Part shown: piece by piece, positions 10,001-18,061 of the stretch
Layout: each line of letters starts with the position of its first letter
Numbering within the stretch: the first letter of the stretch is position 1
Assembly: GCA_039820405.1 (NCBI GenBank)
Contig: JBCBQC010000021.1
Span: 6,853 to 70,852 of the forward strand
Direction: 5' to 3'
Length of the DNA stretch: 64,000 nt
DNA from: CALLVY01 sp937899855
Lineage (GTDB): Bacteria; Bacteroidota; Bacteroidia; Chitinophagales; Saprospiraceae
Translations under genes and position numbers: made by a program
Notes under the pieces: generated by a model
Databases searched by the model: none
Seen by the model: the letters and a program-made list of their open reading frames with translations, nothing else
What the model was told of the DNA's origin: nothing

Positions 10001-11876
10001 TAATGTGAATGTCGTGATAGCCTCCCGCCGCCACCGTGATGGTCGTGCTCCGGAGGTTGCTACTGCTGCTGGAAAGGGGATTGCCACTGATCGCTCGGGC
10101 AACGGTATTGCCGTAGCCGTCCGTAAAGGCGACGCTTTGCTTCCCGTCGGCATCCTCCGAGATGGTTTTTAAGTACCGCGGGGTGTAGGACAGTGTATTG
10201 CAGGTACTCTGAATGGCGTTGTTTGCATCGTAATCGCTGTTGCCCGCGAGCAAGCACAGGGGATGCTGGTCGCGAAAGAAGTAGGACAACTCGCTGCCCG
10301 CGGGCATGGTGTAGCTCTTAACCTCGTGCCCGCTGCCCATCCGGTGCGTATTGCCGGGGCTGCTGGTCCGCCGGACTGCGTAAGTGATTTTGCTGTAGTC
10401 CAGCCGCGTGTAGGGATAATCCGTGGTGGCCTGCCATTCCTCTTCGTCGTTGTTGGAGCTGTACCACCAGCCCAGGGTGTTGCTTTGTTTGCCCACCGGA
10501 TTGGGATTATTGAGCATGCCATCCTCAAAGTCATTGTGCCCGTAGGGATTGCCCTGAGCGTCGAGTACAAAGTTATCCTTGTAGCGAATGTTGGAATACC
10601 CCGTGGGCGCCACCAGCGTCGTGATGGCCCGGCGGCCAAACTTATCGTACAGGGTTTCACTGGCCCACACCTTATTGGTCATGACGTCCTTGGCCTGCGA
10701 CTGAATCTCCCGCCCCATGTCATCAAAGTAGGTCCGCGATTCCCCCGTGAGGTGACACACGCCTTCGCCCTCACCATTGTACGTACGGGTGGTGACGTAG
10801 TTGTGGTTTTCGTTTACCGCCGCTTCGTCGTAGTACACGCCCGCATCGTTGGTGTTGACGTAGCTGGGGGTGGTGTTGAAATAATTTTGACACATCCCCC
10901 CGTTGCTAGTCGTGGTGACGAACAGTTGGTTTTCCTGTCCCGAGAAGTAGCGGTACATCACCGGGTGGAGTTCGTAGTTGGCATCGGTGTGGTAGCGTTT
11001 TTTCTCCTCGCCATTGACGTACAGGACAAAGTTGGATCCCTCCCGGGCCATGCGGATGGTCATCCCGGTATAAATCTCATCGGGATCAAGGTATATCAAG
11101 CTGAGGTGCATGCTGCCGTTTTGTACCAATCCGGCTTGGGGATTGCGGGCGTAGAAATAAACGCGGCGCGAGCTGGGGAAGAAGTACATCCGGGCGATGG
11201 CGTAGGAATAAGAAACATTCTTGGCCACGTGCCAGCGCATTTGGTACGTGCGGTTGCTGCCATCGTATTGCAATTGGAAACCACCGTCTTCTCCCTTGCG
11301 GATTACCTTTTTACCGACGCGCCAACTGCCACTGCTGTACCAGGATGTACCTTGTACGTAAGGCTCTCGATGGAAACTCATTTTCCCTTCCAAACCCGAG
11401 TTGGAAATATCCCAGAAGTAGGGATACAGGGGGCCAATAATGATCGAACCCGACTGATAGGTGTGAATCACCGTACCGTTGCGCGAAAGGGTAAAAATAT
11501 CGTTGCAGTATTTGACCTCCAGGACATCGCCGATATTAAGTGGCTCCGATACGGAGGCGACGATGCCATAATCGGCGTGGATACTAAAGCTGGTGCTAAA
11601 GCGTCGGAATCCATAGCGCAGCCCCGAGAGGTTGTTCAGGGTGTTGTTGTTGCTGTAGAAACCAAAGGCAAAATCACTCGTCCCGGTATACACAAAAGCT
11701 AGTTTGGCGCAGCCCCCCGCGTAGGTCTGGCCACTCTCCTTGGCGACAAACTGAGTCCCATCCGTCAGGGCCCAGGCGGGATAAATTTTTTCCATCTGCC
11801 CCAGTGCCGACTGACTCAGCGGAAGCAAGCATACCAAGCAAATGATGATCCGATTGATGATTGAAAATGGGTACAT
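7053..11876 (-). CDS. Giant RHS-repeat protein with basic C-terminal extension
   Basis: This exported protein has 1607 residues and a signal peptide ending SALGQ. Residues of about 30-330 look like two lectin- or SPRY-like beta-sandwich modules (FAFGFYS..., FVLYVNGEEK). About 380-1270 is YD/RHS repeat shell (YDEVGRVDWI, YDLLGNPTTVVYQDGETD, YDSRGRVLRVREG). The RHS-associated core sits around 1270-1378 (DHLGNVRAVIT, YDNRLGRWMTPDPYSE, NDPINRYDPDGG). After the core comes a C-terminal region of about 230 residues, starting with an Arg/Lys-rich stretch (RRRRRPLYTYRRIRQW). In polymorphic RHS toxins this position holds the variable effector; I do not recognise a known toxin fold here. It is the last gene of a minus-strand unit with the small exported gene and the 1631-residue partner. 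Confidence 0.85.
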   Translation of the reverse strand: MYPFSIINRIIICLVCLLPLSQSALGQMEKIYPAWALTDGTQFVAKESGQTYAGGCAKLAFVYTGTSDFAFGFYSNNNTLNNLSGLRYGFRRFSTSFSIHADYGIVASVSEPLNIGDVLEVKYCNDIFTLSRNGTVIHTYQSGSIIIGPLYPYFWDISNSGLEGKMSFHREPYVQGTSWYSSGSWRVGKKVIRKGEDGGFQLQYDGSNRTYQMRWHVAKNVSYSYAIARMYFFPSSRRVYFYARNPQAGLVQNGSMHLSLIYLDPDEIYTGMTIRMAREGSNFVLYVNGEEKKRYHTDANYELHPVMYRYFSGQENQLFVTTTSNGGMCQNYFNTTPSYVNTNDAGVYYDEAAVNENHNYVTTRTYNGEGEGVCHLTGESRTYFDDMGREIQSQAKDVMTNKVWASETLYDKFGRRAITTLVAPTGYSNIRYKDNFVLDAQGNPYGHNDFEDGMLNNPNPVGKQSNTLGWWYSSNNDEEEWQATTDYPYTRLDYSKITYAVRRTSSPGNTHRMGSGHEVKSYTMPAGSELSYFFRDQHPLCLLAGNSDYDANNAIQSTCNTLSYTPRYLKTISEDADGKQSVAFTDGYGNTVARAISGNPLSSSSSNLRSTTITVAAGGYHDIHITRRSSHSTTVSFAGSGRQFSIYDLSTDQAVHSNSGASSHTLSAGFYRVENHNSTQPLTISYQLNYYNFSLDIYDFDNRNVASVAPRNVRYHLNTSPTSDHYAYSFVGYGEQGAVSFEDTPDRGRTDYYYNRRGELRFSVDAEQALNDEFNYVKYDAAGRILESGVSSGLPPGGLQYRVNQSYPSTPGTEVVNNLYDEADPAFSLSGYTQENTGGKLVKTWNDAETIWYSYDEVGRVDWIARQISGNLGIKVTEYTYDLLGNPTTVVYQDGETDEFRHHYAYDSRSRLVTTATRTAEHVSTSAINQLQNRYTPDGDLERRIIRGGLETQTFAYTIRDQLKAINPEDMRVTDIGGGVQRHPFSLALHYHRNDYEAANGELKEVYSLPTNSTTSSYNNYRGNITGARWKTRAAHGGTDYSGHFAYRYRYNDRNQFYQAYFGYITPYSDQTNEGRMSLVSDYYNYLTYDTNGNITRNIRRSTNIAACGSIYMDDLRYRYLTANGSNQLYRVDDYYTANCVPGELTDQNSTNYYYNAKGQLIKDLQENIYLDYDSRGRVLRVREGTLPHSPIRVEYTYGPDGKRVRKSVKNGSVTNDTWYAYDMGSLRAIYESSSVCTSCTPERVEVPLYAEGRIGVAYTTSTTTEYHYELTDHLGNVRAVITEGTYEEIEVISYADYYPQGWKLPGRNFTSSEVYRYGYQGQFAEQDAETGWNSFDLRAYDNRLGRWMTPDPYSEFHSPYVAMANDPINRYDPDGGRSSWKPPRWLVPIINPFVQLFTWGRNKHMKDGRLLRGKPWGGKKRSCNPFRSMRNGKPRRRRRPLYTYRRIRQWVPVWSWTSTLTDPNTMVFTQPVGGLPQVPVIDYTVDTPPPDLVAGILRRTHRVRATTFPAKAQNDVFQATVSSTDGTGPLYGRGKVAGFGDIVRVVPAVSSRDVLAIANGQTVNFMPRLQRMRLRVTVYERRVYRVKYRGIWFLGGRRVSARRIRD

Positions 11877-11938
11877 AAGATTGCGTTTAAACCAAGGCTT
11901 GCCCCGGGCAAGCCTCTCCTAATTGATGGGGTTTACGA

Positions 11939-12505
11939 TTATTCCGGCGAATACTGACGAACCTCGGACCGCCGACCGGATTGGTCTTCCAGTACGACCT
12001 CGACAAACAGCGGCGGCAGGCCCTTTACCGAGCCCAGCCCCAGCACCACCGTCCGCCCATCGCGCGTAAAGCGGTAGGGTTCCGGCAGCCCCGTGTCCTG
12101 ATCAAATACAAAGCTGTGCCGCAGGTAATCCCCCGTACCGGGCTGCTGCCCCACCACGACGTGAATCTTGGCCAGGTCGGTCGTCGAGAATAAGTGCAAG
12201 AGCAGACTCAGTTGAAACTCCGCTTGCTCCAGTTGCTCGGCCAACTGCTGTTCTTCCAAAGCGGCCACCTCTACTCCGAGGGCCGCCGCTTCGGCTTCCG
12301 GGGGTTCCATCTCCGGAGGATCCGCTACTTCGTACAGCAGTACCACCTGTTTGACCGGCAGTGGGTGGGGGGCAATAAGGGTCTGGGAACTTGGCGCAGC
12401 GGACTCCGGCTGTCCGCCGTTTTTTGCTACTTCCTGAGCGGATAGCGTCGGACCGGAGCACAATAGCCAACAGCAGCTCAGTATGGAAAAGAAATAAATT
12501 TTCAT
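11939..12505 (-). CDS. Small exported protein between two RHS-type giants
   Basis: The protein has 188 residues, with a signal peptide (CCWLLCSGPTLSAQ) followed by a low-complexity segment rich in Glu, Pro and Ala (residues 55-95). The C-terminal half could be a small beta domain (YRFTRDGRTVVLGLGSVKG, FVEVVLEDQSGRRSEVRQYS). It is not a family I recognise. It is encoded in the 100-bp-scale gaps of the RHS operon (62 bp to the RHS gene, 43 bp to the partner), so co-expression is likely. The position would fit an accessory or immunity role, but nothing in the sequence proves it. Confidence 0.65.
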   Translation of the reverse strand: MKIYFFSILSCCWLLCSGPTLSAQEVAKNGGQPESAAPSSQTLIAPHPLPVKQVVLLYEVADPPEMEPPEAEAAALGVEVAALEEQQLAEQLEQAEFQLSLLLHLFSTTDLAKIHVVVGQQPGTGDYLRHSFVFDQDTGLPEPYRFTRDGRTVVLGLGSVKGLPPLFVEVVLEDQSGRRSEVRQYSPE

Positions 12506-12548
12506 GCGTTCTTGGTTTTAACAAAATGAAGTGTTTGTACGGCACCCC

Positions 12549-15500
12549 CTAATTGATCGGGCGTTTAAAATGAAAATCGTGTTCGGAGACCAGCTGCTTA
12601 CCGGTGGGATTATCCGCCGTTTCGCGAATCACTTTGGTGAGTCGGCCAGAGTCGTCGTACTCGTACTTGGTATAAAAATGCTCTTGATCCAGGATGTGGG
12701 TGACCTGGTCCGTGTGCTGGTCGTACACGAAGCACTCCACCTCCGCATCGAGAGGAGCAAAACGGAAATCGTCAAAATATACATCGCCCGAATTACTGGC
12801 AACCCAGGTACCAATCCCAATCTTGGTCACATTCGACAGGATGGAACGGGTCAGGTCCACGGGCAGTCGCAGTTGGTACCACTCTCCCGCCTTGACGACC
12901 CCGGGATCGCTCAGCCGCACCCCTTCCCAGTGTAAGATCGTCCCCGCGTCGTTTTCGTAGCTACAGTACAGGTAGTCAAAATCGGTTCGGGTATTGCTTT
13001 CGTGGATCCAAACCCGGGCCTCGTATTTTTTACGGTCAATCTCCGTTACCGGTGGCAGGTCAAAAATAATGTAAGGTGCCACTTTCGCCTTGTAGTTGAA
13101 ACCGTAGCGGTTGGAACCATTCAGACGGACGCTGTAAGTGCCGGTATGGGCCTGGGTGGTCACCACGTTGCTGGCACTGGGTGCCCGGACTTCTCCCCCG
13201 AACCAGGTCCCATCGGGGTCAAAATCCTCGGCACTGGAAAAAGCCATCTCCAGGTACTTGGCATTCCGTGCGGTGATGAGGGCCAGGCTTTGGTCGTACC
13301 CCATCTTGGTGGAGCTAATGTAATTGCCCGGTTCGATTTCTTCCAAGGAGCGCGAGTAGCGATCGTAGCGGGTGACCTGCAGCGTATTGGTCCAGTGGTT
13401 GGGGGGGAGGCTGTGGTTGAAAGGCGTATATTGACTGGCGTCAAAGGTCCCGTCGGGATCAACCGGTCCTTCCCAGTTATAGGTGGTGTACGGACGCCAG
13501 ATGTTTTCACTATTGGCCGGGTTGACTTCTACGTAGGTATTGCCGGAGCGTTCGCGGTAAAGGAAGGCATTCTCGGACCAGGTCTGTGCCGTAGCGCTGA
13601 GAAGGTTGGAATTGTTTACGCTGTGGCGGTATACGTACTGGCCCGCTTCCTGCGTCAGCATGTGCTTGTTGTTGGGATCGTCCACCTTGGATCCCATCTC
13701 GGGATAAGCCTGATAAGCCAGGTCCACCTGGGTAATCTTCTTTTGGTTGTCAAAGCTCACCTCTTCAATACGGCGTACTTTGCCCGTAAAGAAATCAAAG
13801 GTGCTGTACTCGGTACTCGACTCCAAGCCGTGCTCAATGTTTCGCACCTCCTTGAGGGCCGACACGTAGGTATTGCGCTGGGTGATTAGTACTTTCCAAG
13901 CCTCTTCCGCCATGGCCAGGTGACCATTAAAATTGATGTAGCCGTCCAGGTGGCAAGAAGGCGTCCCGAAGTAGCGCTTGCGCGAACGGATGGAGTGTAC
14001 GTTCTCACGAGTCGTGCCTTGGTCGACGGCGGAACTCGTGTAGTATTCAAATATTTTTTTGCGGTAGCAATGCCCCAACTCGTTCAAGTGTTCAATCGCT
14101 AAGGGACGACCGATCTGCCCCGTCTTATCGTGAATACGGGTGGTGTGGATGCGGTCAAAGCCACCGTAGGACGACTGCTCGTGAACGATGTCCAGGTGAG
14201 TGGGCTGGTCGTAGGTTTCGAAGGTATAGCGTTGTTGGTCAAAAAAATCGCCTCCCCCACTCTTCGTCGTCACGTCCACCTGACTGTAATTGACCTGTGC
14301 TCCTAGCGAGCTAAACGTGTTGGTCGTCGGATTGTCCGAAAACATCAAGTAGCCCTTGTACAGGTTCATCTCGCTGGGCTCGTAGGCAACGGCCCCCGAG
14401 GAATAAGCCCCATCGGGGGAGTGGTAGCGATAGCTTTGCTGCCGTTCGATCTCACCGCTGCTGTTGACGTATTGAATGCCGCCCACCCGGACGCCACCGC
14501 CGTGTACTTCATTGACGGCGGGACTGTTGGCACAGATCGTCTCGTGGGGGGACCGCGAAGACATTAGAGACAGCGCACTGATGTACAAAGGATGCGGGAT
14601 CGAAGTCCAGATACTACTGCTAAACGTAACGCGCCAACTGCCCCCGATAAAAACAATGCTCTGTACCTCAAACCACTCGTTACATATTTCCTCCCCATTA
14701 CTTGGATTGCGGAAAATAAGACTCAGATTGGTATCGTTGGCTTGGATCGTCTGCAATTCCTGACGAAGGTGGTTGCCCTGGGCGGTATTGGGGATATTTA
14801 TTTGGAACGAAGCTGAATTGGAGGTGAAAAAGCCCCGGGTTTTTCGAAATAGCAAGTAATCCTCGGAGTAGGGGAAATTGTAATCCTCACTCCCCACTCG
14901 ATAATACGTATCCGCCTCGTAGTCCACCTCCACCTTGGAACCAATGGGCATTTCGATGGAGCGCAAACTCCAGGCGGTGGCATCGTGATTGCCACAGGAG
15001 ACCCGGCGATTGGCGGGATACTGGTGTCCTGACGGACCAATCAGTTGAACATCGCCCTTGTAAAAGCCCCAACGGTCAAAGGCGTGTTTGTTGAAATCGG
15101 GATTGGCCGCCGCGTTGTCTTTATCGTAGCCAAAAACGTAGCGGGGCAGGACCAGGCTCCCCCCTACCCCTTTTTTGGAAATACTGGTAAGGGTCAACTT
15201 ACCACTGCCCGAAGCCGTCGAATTGGTGGTTTGTTGGCACAGGTCGTAGCTGTAATAAAAGTCCAGGACCTTGAGGGCTTTGCTCTGGACGGTCGCGTTG
15301 AATTCGGAAGTCAGGTAGGGGTCGTGATCGCTATCCGGTACTTGCGCCCAGTCGATCCCGCGATCCACCAGGTGGCCGGAACTGATCAGGCTCTGGACAT
15401 CTTCGTTGCGGAGGATCACGACTTTATCGGTTTTCAATTGGGTCATCGTGTGGCTAGACTGGCTGATGTTGGCGTTGAGTCCATCCTTGGTGGCGCCCCG

Positions 15501-17444
15501 TCCGTCAGCGCGGGCACTGTGGTAGAAGATGGCGGTGTGGGTGCGCGTCTGGATACTATTGAGGTAGAAGAGTTGCTTCTTGCCAAAGGTGGCCGTCTTA
15601 CTGGAAAAGGAGGGTTCGAATTCGTAGCCCTCGTAAGGGGCGCGGTAGGGATAGGGTTTGTTCTGGGTGTGATTGCCGTAGGCAAAGCGGACGTAGCGGC
15701 CGTAGTCGCCGGGGTCGGTAAGGCCATCGTCATTGCGGTCGACGTAGTCGTTGCCCAGGATGGCGGTTTGGAGCCAGGTGTAGGGGAAGGGAGAAGATTT
15801 CCGCAGGCGGGAGTAGGCGTTGGCTGGCGTATTTTGTTCCACCGCCACCCCACTCTGCCAACGCTCCGTTTCGAAAGCCACCGACTCTTCGTAGGTGATA
15901 AAAACGGGCAGCCCGAAATGGTGTTCGCTTCCGTCCTCGCCAGTTACTTTAAAGGCGTGTACCTTGGAATTGTCCAGGTTAGCCCCTCCCACGTAATTGC
16001 TGGGACGGTTGTAGGTAAAGTTTTTAACCTTCTTGGTCTTACTGACGGTTTGCTGGGTCCCACTGCCCCAAAAACCCATGTCAAATTCGCCGAAGTACTC
16101 CACGTGTTTGGCCCCTTTGAGGTAGCGGTCTTTAAAGCCATTGGCGGGATCATCGGTGGGCGCGGCCGTAAAGCTGGAGTTGCTGGCGGCAAAGGTGGGC
16201 GTGGAGCTGTTTTGGTAAATCGTGCCACTCGCCATCAAGTGTTTGGAAGCAAATTCCCCATTGTAACGAAAGCGAACACGCTCGCTAGCGTTGCCATCGA
16301 ATCCGTCGTAGCCATCAAAAACCTGTAAGTTGTAGTAACGATCGTTGGGATCAAAATTCCCCGCCAGAAACTCCCGCCCCATCAGCGATCCATTTTGAAA
16401 AATAATGGGGCGGAGAGTACCCCCGACCTGAGCCGAGTTTACCTGGTAGTTGTCGTAGGCAAAGTGAACCCCACCGCTATTTTCCTGCTCCCGGACATTG
16501 TTCCGATCCTCGATCAGGTCCATGGTGTTGGTGTAAAGCGAGGAGGGCGACTGGCCACCGTGTCGATTCAGGGCGTATCCCAGCGAGCCGTAGGGCCGGA
16601 GCGGGCGGCTCAAATCCAACCACTGCCGCACCGTGGTTTTTCCAAAGTTGATGATACCCAAGTCCAGTCCCTTACTGGTAATTTCAATATTCCAATCGCC
16701 GGCCTTTCCCACGCGGGTGGTTTTGAGCCCATCGCGCAAGCTAAAGGAAACCAAAGAATAGCCCGGCGCAATGCCCTGTCGGCCACTCCGTTCCCAACCC
16801 AGCAGGTCATTACCGTGATCCACTATCCCGCCGCCGTAGGAGGGTTGTAGGCCCGAACCCACCCGTAAGGAGCGACCACCGGGCTGCGAGGTATAGTCGA
16901 GCACGTTGACGCCCATGACGTTGAGCGCATTGCTGCCGTAGTTGCCCAACTGGGAATTGTGCGTCTCGGAAAAGGTCAGGCTAAAGGGCGTTTTGGGGAT
17001 CGTAAAACCAAATGTATAGGTAGTGTTGGTCGTCCCCGAATCGTACTTGTCTTCAAAGATGCTGTAGACGTTGGTGTAATGGTCTTCGCCGTCGTAATCA
17101 TCGGGAAAACCGTTGACTGATCGGGAGATGGAGCCGGGATTAAAGCCCCAACCCAGTCCGTAGTTAGAGGCTTCCTGGTGGGTTTTGATACCGGCGTGGT
17201 AAAACAGGTTAATGGGGAAACCGCCTTCCGGGCTAGGCACTTCGGCCAGGGGCAGGTTGTATACAAAATCTCCCGTCAGCAGGTTGACCATATCACTGGT
17301 GTCAACGGGTTCGAAGGAGGAGGACTGCGGAGCGCTGGGCCCAGCCGTCAAAGCGTAAACGACGACGGGCAAGAAGATGCTCTGCAAGAAGGTGAGTAGA
17401 CAGCATAGGGCGGCCACTCGGAGGTGTTGCTTTTTCCGATACAT
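12549..17444 (-). CDS. Giant RHS/SpvB-like shell protein, partner of the downstream RHS protein
   Basis: I chose the Met at 17444 rather than the longer frame because it is followed directly by a basic-hydrophobic signal peptide (MYRKKQHLRVAALCCLLTF). The protein then has 1631 residues. The region after the signal (DMVNLLTGDFVYNLPL, GGFPINLFYHAG, NYGLGWGFNPGSISR) resembles the N-terminal part of RHS and SpvB/TcaC-type proteins, where a protein shell begins. The middle is long beta-rich sequence. About residues 1410-1580 look like a carbohydrate-binding-type beta-sandwich (GTYSVRLNGSNRY, GDVYFDDFRF). The end has an RHS repeat (YDDSGRLTKVIRETAD). It lacks the RHS core, which is in the third gene. 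It is the first gene of the unit, and two palindromes lie upstream. Confidence 0.75.
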   Translation of the reverse strand: MYRKKQHLRVAALCCLLTFLQSIFLPVVVYALTAGPSAPQSSSFEPVDTSDMVNLLTGDFVYNLPLAEVPSPEGGFPINLFYHAGIKTHQEASNYGLGWGFNPGSISRSVNGFPDDYDGEDHYTNVYSIFEDKYDSGTTNTTYTFGFTIPKTPFSLTFSETHNSQLGNYGSNALNVMGVNVLDYTSQPGGRSLRVGSGLQPSYGGGIVDHGNDLLGWERSGRQGIAPGYSLVSFSLRDGLKTTRVGKAGDWNIEITSKGLDLGIINFGKTTVRQWLDLSRPLRPYGSLGYALNRHGGQSPSSLYTNTMDLIEDRNNVREQENSGGVHFAYDNYQVNSAQVGGTLRPIIFQNGSLMGREFLAGNFDPNDRYYNLQVFDGYDGFDGNASERVRFRYNGEFASKHLMASGTIYQNSSTPTFAASNSSFTAAPTDDPANGFKDRYLKGAKHVEYFGEFDMGFWGSGTQQTVSKTKKVKNFTYNRPSNYVGGANLDNSKVHAFKVTGEDGSEHHFGLPVFITYEESVAFETERWQSGVAVEQNTPANAYSRLRKSSPFPYTWLQTAILGNDYVDRNDDGLTDPGDYGRYVRFAYGNHTQNKPYPYRAPYEGYEFEPSFSSKTATFGKKQLFYLNSIQTRTHTAIFYHSARADGRGATKDGLNANISQSSHTMTQLKTDKVVILRNEDVQSLISSGHLVDRGIDWAQVPDSDHDPYLTSEFNATVQSKALKVLDFYYSYDLCQQTTNSTASGSGKLTLTSISKKGVGGSLVLPRYVFGYDKDNAAANPDFNKHAFDRWGFYKGDVQLIGPSGHQYPANRRVSCGNHDATAWSLRSIEMPIGSKVEVDYEADTYYRVGSEDYNFPYSEDYLLFRKTRGFFTSNSASFQINIPNTAQGNHLRQELQTIQANDTNLSLIFRNPSNGEEICNEWFEVQSIVFIGGSWRVTFSSSIWTSIPHPLYISALSLMSSRSPHETICANSPAVNEVHGGGVRVGGIQYVNSSGEIERQQSYRYHSPDGAYSSGAVAYEPSEMNLYKGYLMFSDNPTTNTFSSLGAQVNYSQVDVTTKSGGGDFFDQQRYTFETYDQPTHLDIVHEQSSYGGFDRIHTTRIHDKTGQIGRPLAIEHLNELGHCYRKKIFEYYTSSAVDQGTTRENVHSIRSRKRYFGTPSCHLDGYINFNGHLAMAEEAWKVLITQRNTYVSALKEVRNIEHGLESSTEYSTFDFFTGKVRRIEEVSFDNQKKITQVDLAYQAYPEMGSKVDDPNNKHMLTQEAGQYVYRHSVNNSNLLSATAQTWSENAFLYRERSGNTYVEVNPANSENIWRPYTTYNWEGPVDPDGTFDASQYTPFNHSLPPNHWTNTLQVTRYDRYSRSLEEIEPGNYISSTKMGYDQSLALITARNAKYLEMAFSSAEDFDPDGTWFGGEVRAPSASNVVTTQAHTGTYSVRLNGSNRYGFNYKAKVAPYIIFDLPPVTEIDRKKYEARVWIHESNTRTDFDYLYCSYENDAGTILHWEGVRLSDPGVVKAGEWYQLRLPVDLTRSILSNVTKIGIGTWVASNSGDVYFDDFRFAPLDAEVECFVYDQHTDQVTHILDQEHFYTKYEYDDSGRLTKVIRETADNPTGKQLVSEHDFHFKRPIN

Positions 17445-18061
17445 GTGCGACGTAATTTTTTTGTACTTTTTGGAATGGCCCGCAGGCCTACCACAATTCC
17501 AAGCTTGATGGTACGCAGACGACCAAGCCAAAGAATAATCCTACCGGTAGGGTAACGCAAACGCCACCTTAAGAAAACTTAAGGATGCTTCGTTGAGCGT
17601 TAGAGGTATTGTTTGAGATAACTAACTACAGAGAAAAAATGAATCGATGGTAAATCAGCCGTGTACTGGCCTAAAAAATCACTGAGTAATGATTCTATAT
17701 TTTCAAGGTTCCTACATTGCAAGTATATGACTTTTTTCTTTCATTTCAAACCACTCTTTTTTTTTCTTGTGTTAAATTTTGGAACAAAAAAAATATCCAG
17801 CAAGGAAGCATTGCCCGGCAAAATGTATTATATATGTTATATAGCTACCGCCATTGTACAACTATTCTTTACCCGCTCCATTAAATTTTCTTTGCCAGAA
17901 TTATTCGACCGTGAACTAAGAAGCTTTGTAGTGGATTCCACCCTATAAAGAACAAGCTCCTTTTGCGGGTACTCAAAGTGATTTCCTTCACAAAGTTCGC
18001 CACGATCCATCCAATCACTAACCCTTCCTACTGAGCGAGTAGGTAAAAACCATTACCCAAG
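17445..18061. other. Intergenic region upstream of the RHS operon
   Basis: This gap holds two short palindromes near the RHS operon start: CTACCGGTAG (17541-17550), and CCTTAAG-AAAA-CTTAAGG (17567-17584). Beyond them the DNA is AT-rich. A 95-codon open frame at 17661-17948 on the plus strand has no recognisable domain, no convincing start context and a Phe/Lys-rich composition typical of AT-rich noncoding DNA, so I do not call it a gene. Confidence 0.5.

Noticed and set aside
17661..17948. 95-codon open frame on the plus strand.
   Set aside because: Phe/Lys-rich, no domain, no start context. It lies in AT-rich DNA and is probably chance.
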